From positions 1 to 17,115 of the forward strand of contig JAFGTA010000127.1 of assembly GCA_016934355.1 (NCBI GenBank): DNA of 17,115 nucleotides, given 5' to 3'. The notes beneath the pieces were generated by a model. That model did no database searches and was not told where the DNA came from. It saw only the letters and a list, made by a program, of their open reading frames with translations. The translations under genes were made by a program, and so were the position numbers. Shown here in pieces: positions 7,159 to 13,406 of the stretch. Within the stretch, counting starts at the first letter, position 1. Each line of letters starts with the position of its first letter. Source of the DNA: Candidatus Bathyarchaeota archaeon (GTDB lineage Archaea > Thermoproteota > Bathyarchaeia > TCS64).

Positions 7159-8703
7159 TTAGCTCATGGTTAAAGGCACAGGCAGACCGGCCTGCGGCTT
7201 GTAGCCTCCAGCTAGGGCATCCGCGGCGGCCGTAAGCGAGGGAGCCGAGTCGCCGAGGGTGAGCAGCACCGTGTCTGCGAGTAGGACGCCCGCGTCGTAG
7301 GGGTTCCTGAGGCAGACGAGCACCGGGTTACTCGCCGAGTCGATGAACGTCTGCGCGGTCTCGCGTTGCCGGTGGCTCAGGTGGGCGTTCCTCGTCGCTA
7401 CTATGACCGTGTCACAGGTCTCGGCGAGCCTCTCGGCGACGGCCAGCCGTTCATCGGAGGGGTTAGCCGGATCCAGCCACACGCTTTCGAGCCCCTTGAA
7501 CATCGATTTCACCTTGGCGGCGAACGCCGTGGTCGCGCCGGGGCTGAGGGACTCCATCTCGATGTGTGAGGCGTACTCGATCAAAGCGGTTCTCGCCGTG
7601 GAGTCCAACGGGATGGCGCCCGCCGCGTTCAGGTGTAGCACAGTGCCGGCCCTGGCTGCCTCCTCCATCACGGCGAGGTGCCCCGGGCTTCGGATCGTTT
7701 CAGGCGCGGTCCTGCGGGTAACGGCGTACTTGTCCTTCATCTCGGCTATCTTCTCCACGGACTCGTCGACCCTCTCCATGGGCAGCCGGCCGCTTCTCGC
7801 CGCCTCAAGGAGTGCCCGGTACGCCTCCTCCTGACGCTCACTGGTGTGGCTGAAGAACAGTATATTCGCACCCGCCCGGGCCGCGAGAACCGCCGACTCG
7901 CCGGCGCCGTGCTTGAGGGTGACGGCGTTCATCTCCATGCAGTCGGTGGTGACGACGCCGCGGAAACCGACGCGGTCACGCAAGAGACCCTGTATGATGG
8001 CTGGGCTGAGGGTGCTAGGGTACTCGGGCTCGATGGCCTTGAACTGGACGTGGGTGACCATCGTGGCTGCGACGCCGGCGGCGCTTGCCGCCCTGAATGG
8101 GGCCAGGTCGGTGTCCCACATGTCTTCGAGGGGCCCATCGATGACAGGAAGCTCAACGTGGGGGTCAACGGTCGTGTTTGCTTTACCCGGGAAGTGCTTG
8201 GCGGTGGCGGCCACACCCTCGCCTTGATAGCCTCGAACCTGGGCCTCGGCGAGCCTGCTCACCTTCGCAGGGTCCGCGCCGAGGCTGCGGACTCCGACGC
8301 TGGGGTTGTGGATGTTGTGTGTGAGGTCGATGGCGGGGGCGAGGTTCCAGTTGATGCCGAGGGCTCGCATCTCGGCGGCGAGGACCCCTGAGACACGTTC
8401 GGCCAGCATTGGACTATCAGCTGCCCCTAGTGCCATTGCGCCGGGGCTCTCGGTAAAGCCCTCCCTGAGCCGCGCCACGGCGCCGCCCTCCTGGTCTATG
8501 GCCACGAGTATGGGGCGCCTGGCGGCGCGGTGAAGCTTTTCTGTGAGGTCGGCTACCTGTGCGGGGGTGTCTACGTTGCGGGCGAAGAGGATGACTCCGC
8601 CTATCCTGCCCTGGCGGAGCCAGTCCAGTATGTGGTCCGGAGGGGCTAAGCCGTCGAACCCTACGACGAGCATCTGCCCTATCTTCTCTTGGAGGCTGAG
8701 CAT
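7159..8703 (-). CDS. GH3 beta-N-acetylhexosaminidase (NagZ-like, two-domain)
   Basis: A 514-residue glycoside hydrolase family 3 enzyme. The TIM-barrel half (about 1-335) carries IDQEGG (69-74), KHFPG (169-173), the DPH dyad (D180, H182) and the nucleophile D254 in TTDCMEM. The D-x-H pair is the acid/base device typical of the NagZ branch and absent from beta-glucosidase GH3 enzymes. The usual KHFPGHG is KHFPGKAN here, and DSH has become DPH. A second alpha/beta domain (about 340-510) is like that of Gram-positive NagZ. No signal peptide is visible, so it should be cytoplasmic and act on imported amino-sugar fragments. I start at ATG 8703 (MLSLQEKIGQ), which is leaderless relative to the TATA element at 8727-8735. 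An upstream in-frame start at 8775 would lie before that promoter. Confidence 0.88.
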   Translation of the reverse strand: MLSLQEKIGQMLVVGFDGLAPPDHILDWLRQGRIGGVILFARNVDTPAQVADLTEKLHRAARRPILVAIDQEGGAVARLREGFTESPGAMALGAADSPMLAERVSGVLAAEMRALGINWNLAPAIDLTHNIHNPSVGVRSLGADPAKVSRLAEAQVRGYQGEGVAATAKHFPGKANTTVDPHVELPVIDGPLEDMWDTDLAPFRAASAAGVAATMVTHVQFKAIEPEYPSTLSPAIIQGLLRDRVGFRGVVTTDCMEMNAVTLKHGAGESAVLAARAGANILFFSHTSERQEEAYRALLEAARSGRLPMERVDESVEKIAEMKDKYAVTRRTAPETIRSPGHLAVMEEAARAGTVLHLNAAGAIPLDSTARTALIEYASHIEMESLSPGATTAFAAKVKSMFKGLESVWLDPANPSDERLAVAERLAETCDTVIVATRNAHLSHRQRETAQTFIDSASNPVLVCLRNPYDAGVLLADTVLLTLGDSAPSLTAAADALAGGYKPQAGLPVPLTMS

Positions 8704-8726
8704 CAAGTGTACTTGGTCTGAGGCGG

Positions 8727-8760
8727 ATTTAACTTGGGTGCATGGGTGAACTGTTTTTAT
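8727..8760. promoter_or_regulatory. Divergent promoters of the GH3 and DUF5752 genes
   Basis: On the minus strand, AGTTAAATC (8727-8735) lies about 28 bases before ATG 8703, giving a leaderless GH3 mRNA. On the plus strand, TTTTTAT (8754-8760) places a start near 8784, about 9 bases before GTG 8793. The two TATA-like elements are about 20 bases apart, so the two genes may share regulation. Confidence 0.5.
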
Positions 8761-8792
8761 TCTCGGCTGCCTCACGTCGATCAGGTGATTCT

Positions 8793-9152
8793 GTGAGCAA
8801 GAAGACGGCGGAGAAGAAGCCGACCGTGGACAAGGCGACTGCGTCGAGGCTGCTGAGGCAGGTGCCCAAGAACGAGGGGCTGATGCTGTACAAGGCCCCG
8901 GGGGAGTTCACGGGGCGTACCGTTACTGGGCTGGCTGACCTCGCTGAGAAGCTGAAGGCGGTGGACGTGCGGGCGGTGAACTACCACTTCAAGAAACGTG
9001 AGTTCGAGAAGTGGTTCAGGGGGACTCTGGGTGACGAGGAGCTTGCGAGGCGGTTCGGCAGGCTGAACAGGGAGCTTCACGGCGAGAAGCTGAGGAACGA
9101 GATGCTGACGCTCGTACGGGCTAGACTGGACGAGCTTAAATCCGTTGGCTAA
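8793..9152 (+). CDS. DUF5752-family protein
   Basis: A 119-residue soluble protein. After a Lys-rich lead (SKKTAEKKP), the core runs from FTGRTVTGLADLAEKLKAVD, through YHFKKREFEKWFRGTLGDEELARRF, to a C-terminal helix. The YHxxxREFexW...LGDeeLA pattern is the hallmark of DUF5752, a family widespread in archaea with no established function; in some bacteria the domain is attached to sugar-active proteins. I choose GTG 8793 because the TATA-like TTTTTAT at 8754-8760 lies downstream of the alternative ATG 8742. AGGTGA at 8783-8788 may help ribosome binding. It is divergent from the GH3 gene. The family call is fairly confident and the function unknown. Confidence 0.7.
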   Translation: MSKKTAEKKPTVDKATASRLLRQVPKNEGLMLYKAPGEFTGRTVTGLADLAEKLKAVDVRAVNYHFKKREFEKWFRGTLGDEELARRFGRLNRELHGEKLRNEMLTLVRARLDELKSVG

Positions 9153-9214
9153 TGCGATGGATCCCGAGCCCGCCTTGAGCGCCTAATCTTGTTGTTATGA
9201 AGTTTTTAACTAGT

Positions 9215-9610
9215 TCACCATGTCTCTATTTCAAGTTCGGTGATTCTGGAGAAGTGGCGGATGTTCCGTGTCAGCAGTGTCTCGCCATGCCTGACCGTGA
9301 TCCCTGCTATCATCGAGTCGCGTATCCCTATGGTTTCTCCGCGGCTGTCTAGGGTTGACGCGAGTTTGGCCGCTTTTTCGGCTGCCCAGACATCGTATTC
9401 GAGGAGAGGGATGCCGCTGACTAGCTCAAGTACCTGTGATAGGTTTGCTTCTCGCTGCTCTGATCTGTAGGCCCCCATGAAGAGCTCGAAAGCTGTGATG
9501 GGGGTTATGGTAGTCTTCACACCTCTCATATCAAGCTCATCTGCTTTACCGACTGCCTCCGGGTCTCCCCTGATGAGGCTGACCAAGAAGTCCGTGTCTA
9601 GGCAGACCAT
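9215..9610 (-). CDS. vapC: PIN-domain toxin (VapC-like ribonuclease)
   Basis: A 131-residue PIN-fold protein. The acidic catalytic residues are D5 in CLDTDFLVSLIRGD, E42 in TAFELFMGAY and D98 in IRDSMIAG. The late segment TRNIRHFSRI has the usual TRNxxxF form with N116 at the fourth position. VapC toxins are Mg-dependent RNases, usually cleaving tRNA or rRNA. The start is ATG 9610, which overlaps the antitoxin stop by 13 bases, so the two are translationally coupled; the longer open frame to 9697 is only the shadow of the antitoxin gene. All catalytic positions look intact, so the toxin is probably active. Confidence 0.88.
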   Translation of the reverse strand: MVCLDTDFLVSLIRGDPEAVGKADELDMRGVKTTITPITAFELFMGAYRSEQREANLSQVLELVSGIPLLEYDVWAAEKAAKLASTLDSRGETIGIRDSMIAGITVRHGETLLTRNIRHFSRITELEIETW

Positions 9611-9840
9611 TTCTGTTCCCGTCTCTGGTCGTATTCTTTCCATTGGGCGTTGATGGTGTCCATTATGGCGTCTAGCTCCTCTGGGTTTCCTTGCCACGTG
9701 CCTGCGAATTGGGCTAGTGGTTTTTTACCTTGTTCTTTGAAGACTCTTTTTATTACGTCTGTGAAGCTTTCTTTGTCTCTTTTGAGTCTGGCTAGTATCT
9801 CGTATGCTTCATCGGAGATTGTGATGTTTCTGTGCCCCAT
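9598..9840 (-). CDS. vapB: VapB-type antitoxin (UPF0330-like)
   Basis: An 80-residue protein upstream of and overlapping the PIN toxin, the standard antitoxin-toxin order. Residues 4-35 (RNITISDEAYEILARLKRDK and on) form a ribbon-helix-helix-type DNA-binding and dimerisation unit typical of archaeal VapB. The C-terminal half, with AQFAGTW and a charged helix, should wrap the toxin. ATG 9840 is preferred over GTG 9846. The likely TATA is at 9872-9879 (CATAAATA on the minus strand), which gives a leader of roughly 10 bases. Autorepression of the pair is expected from the family. Base composition is more AT-rich than its neighbours, which fits the mobility of such pairs. Confidence 0.85.
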   Translation of the reverse strand: MGHRNITISDEAYEILARLKRDKESFTDVIKRVFKEQGKKPLAQFAGTWQGNPEELDAIMDTINAQWKEYDQRREQKWSA

Positions 9841-9871
9841 TTTCACTCTGTTATGTGTGTATGTATCAGTG

Positions 9872-9879
9872 TATTTATG
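9872..9879 (-). promoter_or_regulatory. TATA-like promoter of the VapBC pair
   Basis: CCATAAATAC read on the minus strand, about 35 bases before ATG 9840. The alternating purine-pyrimidine stretch between them (TGTGTATGTAT on the plus strand, 9854-9864) may hold the antitoxin operator, but I see no clean dyad. Confidence 0.45.
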
Positions 9880-9928
9880 GGTTATTGGCGGGAGAAAAGG
9901 TTGGACGAGCCTTAGGGTCTCGTAGCGT

Positions 9929-10513
9929 TTAGTCTTCTAGCTTCGCTGTCTTGCAGTATCTTCGTTCTAGGTGGCCCATGAGGTCGACGCCGGCCATGGC
10001 GCGCTGCTCCTCTTCTTCGAGGTGTTTTAGGAGGCCGACTTCTTCGACGCGTCTGTGGTGGTCTGCTACGAAGGGGTAGGTGTCTCTCATGTACTCTGTG
10101 TGGCTGCAGGTGGGGTAGTCGCTGCACTCCAGGCAGCTGCGGAGCCCCTTCTCAGAGGCGCATCCCTTGTTCCGGCAGGGGGCGCCGCCTCCTCCGAGGC
10201 AGCCGCTGCACTGCGCTTGGCTGAACCATTCGAGGCCCTTCCTGAACTCGTCGAAGCTGAAGCTCTCGACGGCGTCCTCTACCCAGCCGTAGCGTGTGGT
10301 GTCTACGAGGCGCTTGAGCTCACCGGCGGCGTACCGTACCCTGCCGTTACCGCTGGGGCACTGGCCGTAGTAGACTCCGCAGACCCCGTATGGGTACTGG
10401 TCCAATCCATATCCCTCACCTAGTGTCTCTGTGGGCGTCTGGATAAGGGTTTCAGCCGGGTCTCGCAATGGATGGCGCGCTCCTCGTCGGTGGCTTGGGT
10501 GTGGGGTGCTCAA
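9929..10513 (-). CDS. Cysteine-rich DUF3795-family protein
   Basis: A soluble protein of up to 194 residues that resembles DUF3795. CGVYYGQC (C45, C52) near the start is followed by a dense cysteine cluster: C102 and C105 (CSGC), C113, C118, C127 and C130 (CLEC), and C136. C187 is near the end. The spacing suits two zinc sites or an iron-sulfur cluster; which one is not visible. A glycine run (GGGG, 107-110) sits inside the cluster. The start is doubtful. TTG 10513 opens the frame, but residues 1-35 look unlike coding sequence and homologues begin shortly before CGVYYGQC, so TTG 10468 or TTG 10402 may be real. It is downstream of nothing obvious and has no partner gene. Function unknown. Confidence 0.7.
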   Translation of the reverse strand: MSTPHPSHRRGARHPLRDPAETLIQTPTETLGEGYGLDQYPYGVCGVYYGQCPSGNGRVRYAAGELKRLVDTTRYGWVEDAVESFSFDEFRKGLEWFSQAQCSGCLGGGGAPCRNKGCASEKGLRSCLECSDYPTCSHTEYMRDTYPFVADHHRRVEEVGLLKHLEEEEQRAMAGVDLMGHLERRYCKTAKLED

Positions 10514-10601
10514 TGTTTTATGTCGTCGACGATGAATGGTTGAATTTCCCGAAGTATTAAAAAATAAAGGCGGTTCAATTTTTATTGTCTGTAATGTATC
10601 T

Positions 10602-11486
10602 TCATTTCTTTATCTCTGAACCAAATAAGCCGTTAGGGGCGTACCTCATTATTAGGATAAGTATTGTTAAGGGTAGACAATATCGAAACTCTCCTACCCA
10701 TATACCAAATACGCCCTGACCCCATATTATCAACAATATCTCTCCGAGACCCACAGCTAAACCACCGATAAAGGCTCCCCTAAAATTATTGACTCCACCC
10801 AAAAAAGCAGAAGCGAAAATGGAGACCATTATCCATGATCCGCTAAGTGTTGTAACGTGGAACCACATCAGCATTATTCCTCCGGCTAAACCTACAAAAC
10901 CTCCGCATAAAATCGATAATAGAATTCTGCCTTTAACTGGGTTAATGCCTTGAATCTGAGCTAATTCAACATCGTCCCAAGATGCCTTAATTGAACATCC
11001 AAACCTAGTATATTTGAAAACATGTCTTAGAACAAGATATGAAGAAAACGCAAGACAAGAAGCTACTGGAAAAGCTCCATAAACCTCGCCAACACGAAAA
11101 TCATGTTGACGGAGGGAGATATTCGTGCTAGGGTTATGGATATACTCGTCATAGATTTGAATCAATGCTTCTATTAATATGCCTAAGCCCATAGTAGCCA
11201 AGGTTATCTCAACTAGAGACCTATCTTTTCTGATAAGAGGCTCGATGATAATGGTGCTGATAAGTAGCATCATTAATGCACCTACTAGAAACGATGCAGG
11301 GCACCCTAGATAGACAGGCAAATTTATTGATTTTTTTATACTGTAAGCGACGTAAGCTCCGGTGGTCATTATTGTGCCGATTGCGAAGTTAGGGACTTGG
11401 GTAGACTTGTAAGTTAAAGAAAATGCTTCGGTTAACAATATCAGGGTGGACGCATATGTGAATGCCGCCATCAAGAGTTGATTCAT
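10602..11486 (-). CDS. livH: LivH-like branched-chain amino acid ABC transporter permease
   Basis: A 294-residue membrane protein with about eight helices. TYKSTQVPNFAIGTIMTTGA (25-44) is the LivH N-terminal signature. GCSIKASWDDVELAQIQGIN (163-182) is the coupling loop to the ATPase. LLSILCGGFVGLAGGIML (189-206) and YAPNGLFG (282-289) are also family-typical. It should move branched-chain or related amino acids, or urea/amides, inward together with a LivM partner, an ATPase pair and a binding protein, none of which is adjacent. The gene is markedly AT-rich with A/T-ending codons, in contrast to the GC-rich LivM-like gene at 6042, so the two are probably not old partners. It looks complete. 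TTAAAT about 28 bases before ATG 11486 gives an almost leaderless mRNA. Confidence 0.88.
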   Translation of the reverse strand: MNQLLMAAFTYASTLILLTEAFSLTYKSTQVPNFAIGTIMTTGAYVAYSIKKSINLPVYLGCPASFLVGALMMLLISTIIIEPLIRKDRSLVEITLATMGLGILIEALIQIYDEYIHNPSTNISLRQHDFRVGEVYGAFPVASCLAFSSYLVLRHVFKYTRFGCSIKASWDDVELAQIQGINPVKGRILLSILCGGFVGLAGGIMLMWFHVTTLSGSWIMVSIFASAFLGGVNNFRGAFIGGLAVGLGEILLIIWGQGVFGIWVGEFRYCLPLTILILIMRYAPNGLFGSEIKK

Positions 11487-11513
11487 GTATATTTTTCACT
11501 AAAGCTGTTAATC

Positions 11514-11552
11514 ATTTAAGGTTAACCTACAAAGGCACTACCTGTTTTATTT
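11514..11552. promoter_or_regulatory. Divergent promoters and palindrome between the LivH-like and CDF genes
   Basis: On the minus strand, CTTAAATG (about 11513-11520) is the TATA-like element for the LivH-like gene. On the plus strand, TTTTATTT (11545-11552) lies about 25 bases before ATG 11574. AGGTTAACCT at 11519-11528 is a perfect 10-base palindrome next to the minus-strand TATA box, where a regulator or TFB would bind. Confidence 0.45.
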
Positions 11553-11573
11553 CGCAGGGGCTGATATTTGACT

Positions 11574-12830
11574 ATGGAGAATGGCGGCGGGCTGTTCGAG
11601 CGGGGTGAGAGGGTCGCTAAGATAGGCTTCGCCGCCGTGGCCGTTATGGGCGCCGTGAAGGGGGCTGTGGGCTGGTACTCCGGCAGCGTCTCGCTGCTAG
11701 CACAGGCCGTGGACTCGTTGACCGACCTCGTGTCGCTTGTGGCTGTCTACGCTGGAATGAGGCTGAGCAGGAGGCCGCCCAGCGAACGGTTCACCTACGG
11801 CTACTACCGGGTGGAGACCCTGGTCTCTCTGGTGATCAGCGCGGCGCTGCTGTTGACGGGCGGCGGAATGATGCTAGAGTCGTGGTCCCGCGTGAGGAGC
11901 CCTGTGCCTGTGTCTGACCCGCTGCTGGTCGCGCTCGCAGCCGGGTTGTCCGTGCCCGCGTTGCTGGCCCTCGCCAGGCACACCCGGAGCGTCGGGGCGG
12001 AGATAAACTCACAGGCCGTGATGAGCCAAGCCGAGGACTTCAAGGCAGATGTCTACAGCTCAGTGGTGGTGCTTCTGGGGGTTGGCGCGTCTTGGATGGG
12101 GTTCCCGGCGATGGAGGGGGCGGCGGGCATAGTAATCAGCCTGCTGGTGGTTCGGGTGGGCGCCATGATGGCGTGGCAGGCGTTACTTGTGCTGATGGAC
12201 GCCGTGGAGGACCCGAGCAGGCTGCTCGAGGTGAAGAGGCTCGCCGAGGAGGTACGCGGCGTCGTCGAGGCGACGGGCATCCGGATGAGGAGGTCAGGGC
12301 CCTTCTGCTTCGGCGAGGTCACCATCAAGGTCGATATGAGGCTGCCCGTTGAGCAGGCGCACAGGCTGAGCCACATGGTGGAGAGCCGGGTGAGGGAGGG
12401 GCTGCCCTCCATCGAGTCTTTGGTGGTACACGTGGAGCCGGGTGAACGGCTCAGCCATAGGGTGGCTGTGCCCGCGGCGGCGGACGGCGGGCTGGGCTCG
12501 CCGGCGTCTCCTCACTTCGGATCAGCGCCCTTCTTCGTGTTCGTAGACGTTGACGGGGGCGGTATCGAGAGGTGGTATACACGGGGCAACTTGGCTCAGG
12601 GAGCCGAGAAGGGGCGCGGTAAGGCCGTGACGGACTTCCTGCTCGGCGAGGGGGTGACGGGCCTCCTCTCGGATGAGGTGGGCGAAGGCCCGTTCCATAT
12701 CCTGAGGGACAGCTTCGTGGAGGTATACCGCGTGTCGGGTGGCGTCACGGTGGGCGACGCGGTCGAGATGTTTGTACAGGGGGAACTGCCTCTGCACGAG
12801 GGCGGCTCAGGCGACGGGAAAGGCGATTAG
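11574..12830 (+). CDS. Cation diffusion facilitator transporter fused to a NifX/NifB-like domain
   Basis: A 418-residue metal exporter. The membrane part (about 14-205) has six helices. The transport site is formed by DSLTD (D47, D51) in helix 2 and DFKAD (D155, D159) in helix 5. Zinc CDFs usually have a histidine where D155 stands, so a DxxxD/DxxxD site points to manganese or iron; this is inference. Residues 215-290 are the cytoplasmic dimerisation domain. After a linker, residues 311-405 form a second domain with PHFGSAPFFVFVD and a spaced glycine pattern typical of the dinitrogenase iron-molybdenum cofactor family (NifX/NafY), perhaps a metal or cluster sensor. ATG 11574 is preferred over TTG 11568: TTTTATTT lies about 25 bases upstream, making a leaderless start. 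Confidence 0.87.
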   Translation: MENGGGLFERGERVAKIGFAAVAVMGAVKGAVGWYSGSVSLLAQAVDSLTDLVSLVAVYAGMRLSRRPPSERFTYGYYRVETLVSLVISAALLLTGGGMMLESWSRVRSPVPVSDPLLVALAAGLSVPALLALARHTRSVGAEINSQAVMSQAEDFKADVYSSVVVLLGVGASWMGFPAMEGAAGIVISLLVVRVGAMMAWQALLVLMDAVEDPSRLLEVKRLAEEVRGVVEATGIRMRRSGPFCFGEVTIKVDMRLPVEQAHRLSHMVESRVREGLPSIESLVVHVEPGERLSHRVAVPAAADGGLGSPASPHFGSAPFFVFVDVDGGGIERWYTRGNLAQGAEKGRGKAVTDFLLGEGVTGLLSDEVGEGPFHILRDSFVEVYRVSGGVTVGDAVEMFVQGELPLHEGGSGDGKGD

Positions 12831-12959
12831 GCGCCGGAGGTCCCGCGTTATCGGCGTCCAGAAGCCTGTGTTTCCCAAAAATACTCGGCTAACAACGATC
12901 GATGACTAGATTAACATTTTTTCCTTCAGGGTTATATACCATTTAATCGTCTAGGGGCT

Positions 12960-13091
12960 GTGAGCGGCTGTACCCCCGTAGGCAACGAGGCTTCGATTGT
13001 GTCGACCGCGAAGTTATATGAAATAATAGTATATGCGCCGTGGTTGACCCAGATTTGTCATGTTTTCTGGGTCATCCGTTTATTGGTTTAG
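12960..13091 (+). CDS. Possible small leaderless ORF (43 aa), weak
   Basis: A GTG at 12960 lies about 25 bases after TTATATACC (12932-12940), the distance expected for a leaderless mRNA. The frame runs 43 codons (MSGCTPVGNEASIV at the start, a hydrophobic WLTQICHVFWVIRLLV tail). The first 19 codons use GC-rich codons like the neighbours and the rest drift to AT-rich ones. A frame of this length can occur by chance, and the hairpin at 13045-13074 lies inside it. It could also be a remnant of a larger gene. Confidence 0.2.
   Translation: MSGCTPVGNEASIVSTAKLYEIIVYAPWLTQICHVFWVIRLLV
13045..13074. repeat. Inverted repeat, 8 bp perfect stem
   Basis: TGACCCAG (13045-13052) and CTGGGTCA (13067-13074) pair perfectly around a 14-base spacer. 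With one T-T mismatch the stem extends by GG/CC. It could be an RNA hairpin or a site for a dimeric regulator. Confidence 0.55.
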
Positions 13092-13115
13092 GTTTAAGTC
13101 ACATTTATTGAATAT

Positions 13116-13132
13116 TTATCTTATTTAGATAA
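13116..13132. repeat. AT-rich dyad
   Basis: TTATCT-TATTT-AGATAA is a perfect 6-base inverted repeat within the AT-rich block. It may be a protein-binding site. In such AT-rich sequence chance is a real alternative. Confidence 0.35.
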
Positions 13133-13154
13133 TTTTCTATTTTTTTTAAAAAAA

Positions 13155-13165
13155 TTTTTATAATA
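13155..13165 (+). promoter_or_regulatory. TATA-like element before the RNA candidate
   Basis: TTTTTATAATA centred near 13160 predicts a transcription start at about 13185, the first bases of the stem that opens the candidate RNA at 13183. Confidence 0.4.
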
Positions 13166-13182
13166 GCATGGTCGGGTTTTAA

Positions 13183-13240
13183 TGAACGGAGATTTTTGCT
13201 CAATGGATGATAGACCTTCTATTGCTTAATTCTCCGTTCA
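13183..13240 (+). ncRNA. Candidate structured small RNA (58 nt, 10-bp closing stem)
   Basis: TGAACGGAGA (13183-13192) and TCTCCGTTCA (13231-13240) form a perfect 10-base-pair stem enclosing 38 bases. Inside, ATAGA (13210-13214) pairs with TCTAT (13218-13222) as a small apical hairpin. A TATA-like element sits about 25 bases before the 5' end, so transcript start and stem start coincide. It does not fit tRNA, 5S or SRP RNA. A box C-like GATGATA is present at 13206-13212, but I see no CTGA box D, so a C/D guide RNA is doubtful. An inverted-repeat protein site or tiny mobile element is the alternative. Confidence 0.35.
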
Positions 13241-13316
13241 CCTTCTATCGAAGCGTCTAACCGACGTTCGGGGTCGAGAGTGACGCCTCCGAGGCTTTCA
13301 CTAGTCCGGATAAAAG
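13241..13316. repeat. Element resembling 4-90
   Basis: CCTTCTATCGAAGCGTCT (13241-13258) matches CCTCTGTCGAAGCGTCT at 4-20 with one indel and one change. It is followed by GCCTC-C-GAGGC (13285-13295) and then TCCGGATAAAA. At the window start the same order occurs: the shared block, GCCTC-GT-GAGGC, then TCCGAAAAAA. A further small dyad, CCGA-CGT-TCGG, is at 13261-13271. The order of parts suggests a dispersed intergenic element. Confidence 0.3.
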
Positions 13317-13406
13317 GTGGAAAGCTTACGGCGCCGTGACCTTACCCCGTCTACGCGTTTCCTTGTGCTGTGTGGCGTTCTTATCACATCGGGCGTCTGT
13401 GGGTAG

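Larger units (their letters stand above)
12831..13406. other. 576-base gap with AT-rich core and several dyads
   Basis: This is the largest gap in the window. The first 130 bases have ordinary composition. From about 13080 to 13180 it is extremely AT-rich, including a T-run directly followed by an A-run (13138-13154). It holds a possible 43-codon leaderless reading frame (12960-13091), inverted repeats at 13045-13074 and 13116-13132, and a candidate structured RNA at 13183-13240. It ends with an element at 13241-13316 that resembles the start of the window. I see no convincing long protein-coding gene. Confidence 0.6.

Noticed and set aside
13080..13240. Replication origin
   Set aside because: AT-rich sequence and dyads are present, but I find no origin-recognition-box motif and no orc1/cdc6 gene nearby, so I do not call an origin.
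13183..13240. Miniature transposon with 10-base terminal inverted repeats
   Set aside because: At 58 bases it is shorter than usual, and I see no target-site duplication at its edges; a structured RNA fits better.
12831..13406. tRNA, rRNA or CRISPR in the large gap
   Set aside because: No cloverleaf with a GTTC-type T-loop, no rRNA-like sequence and no regularly spaced repeats are present.
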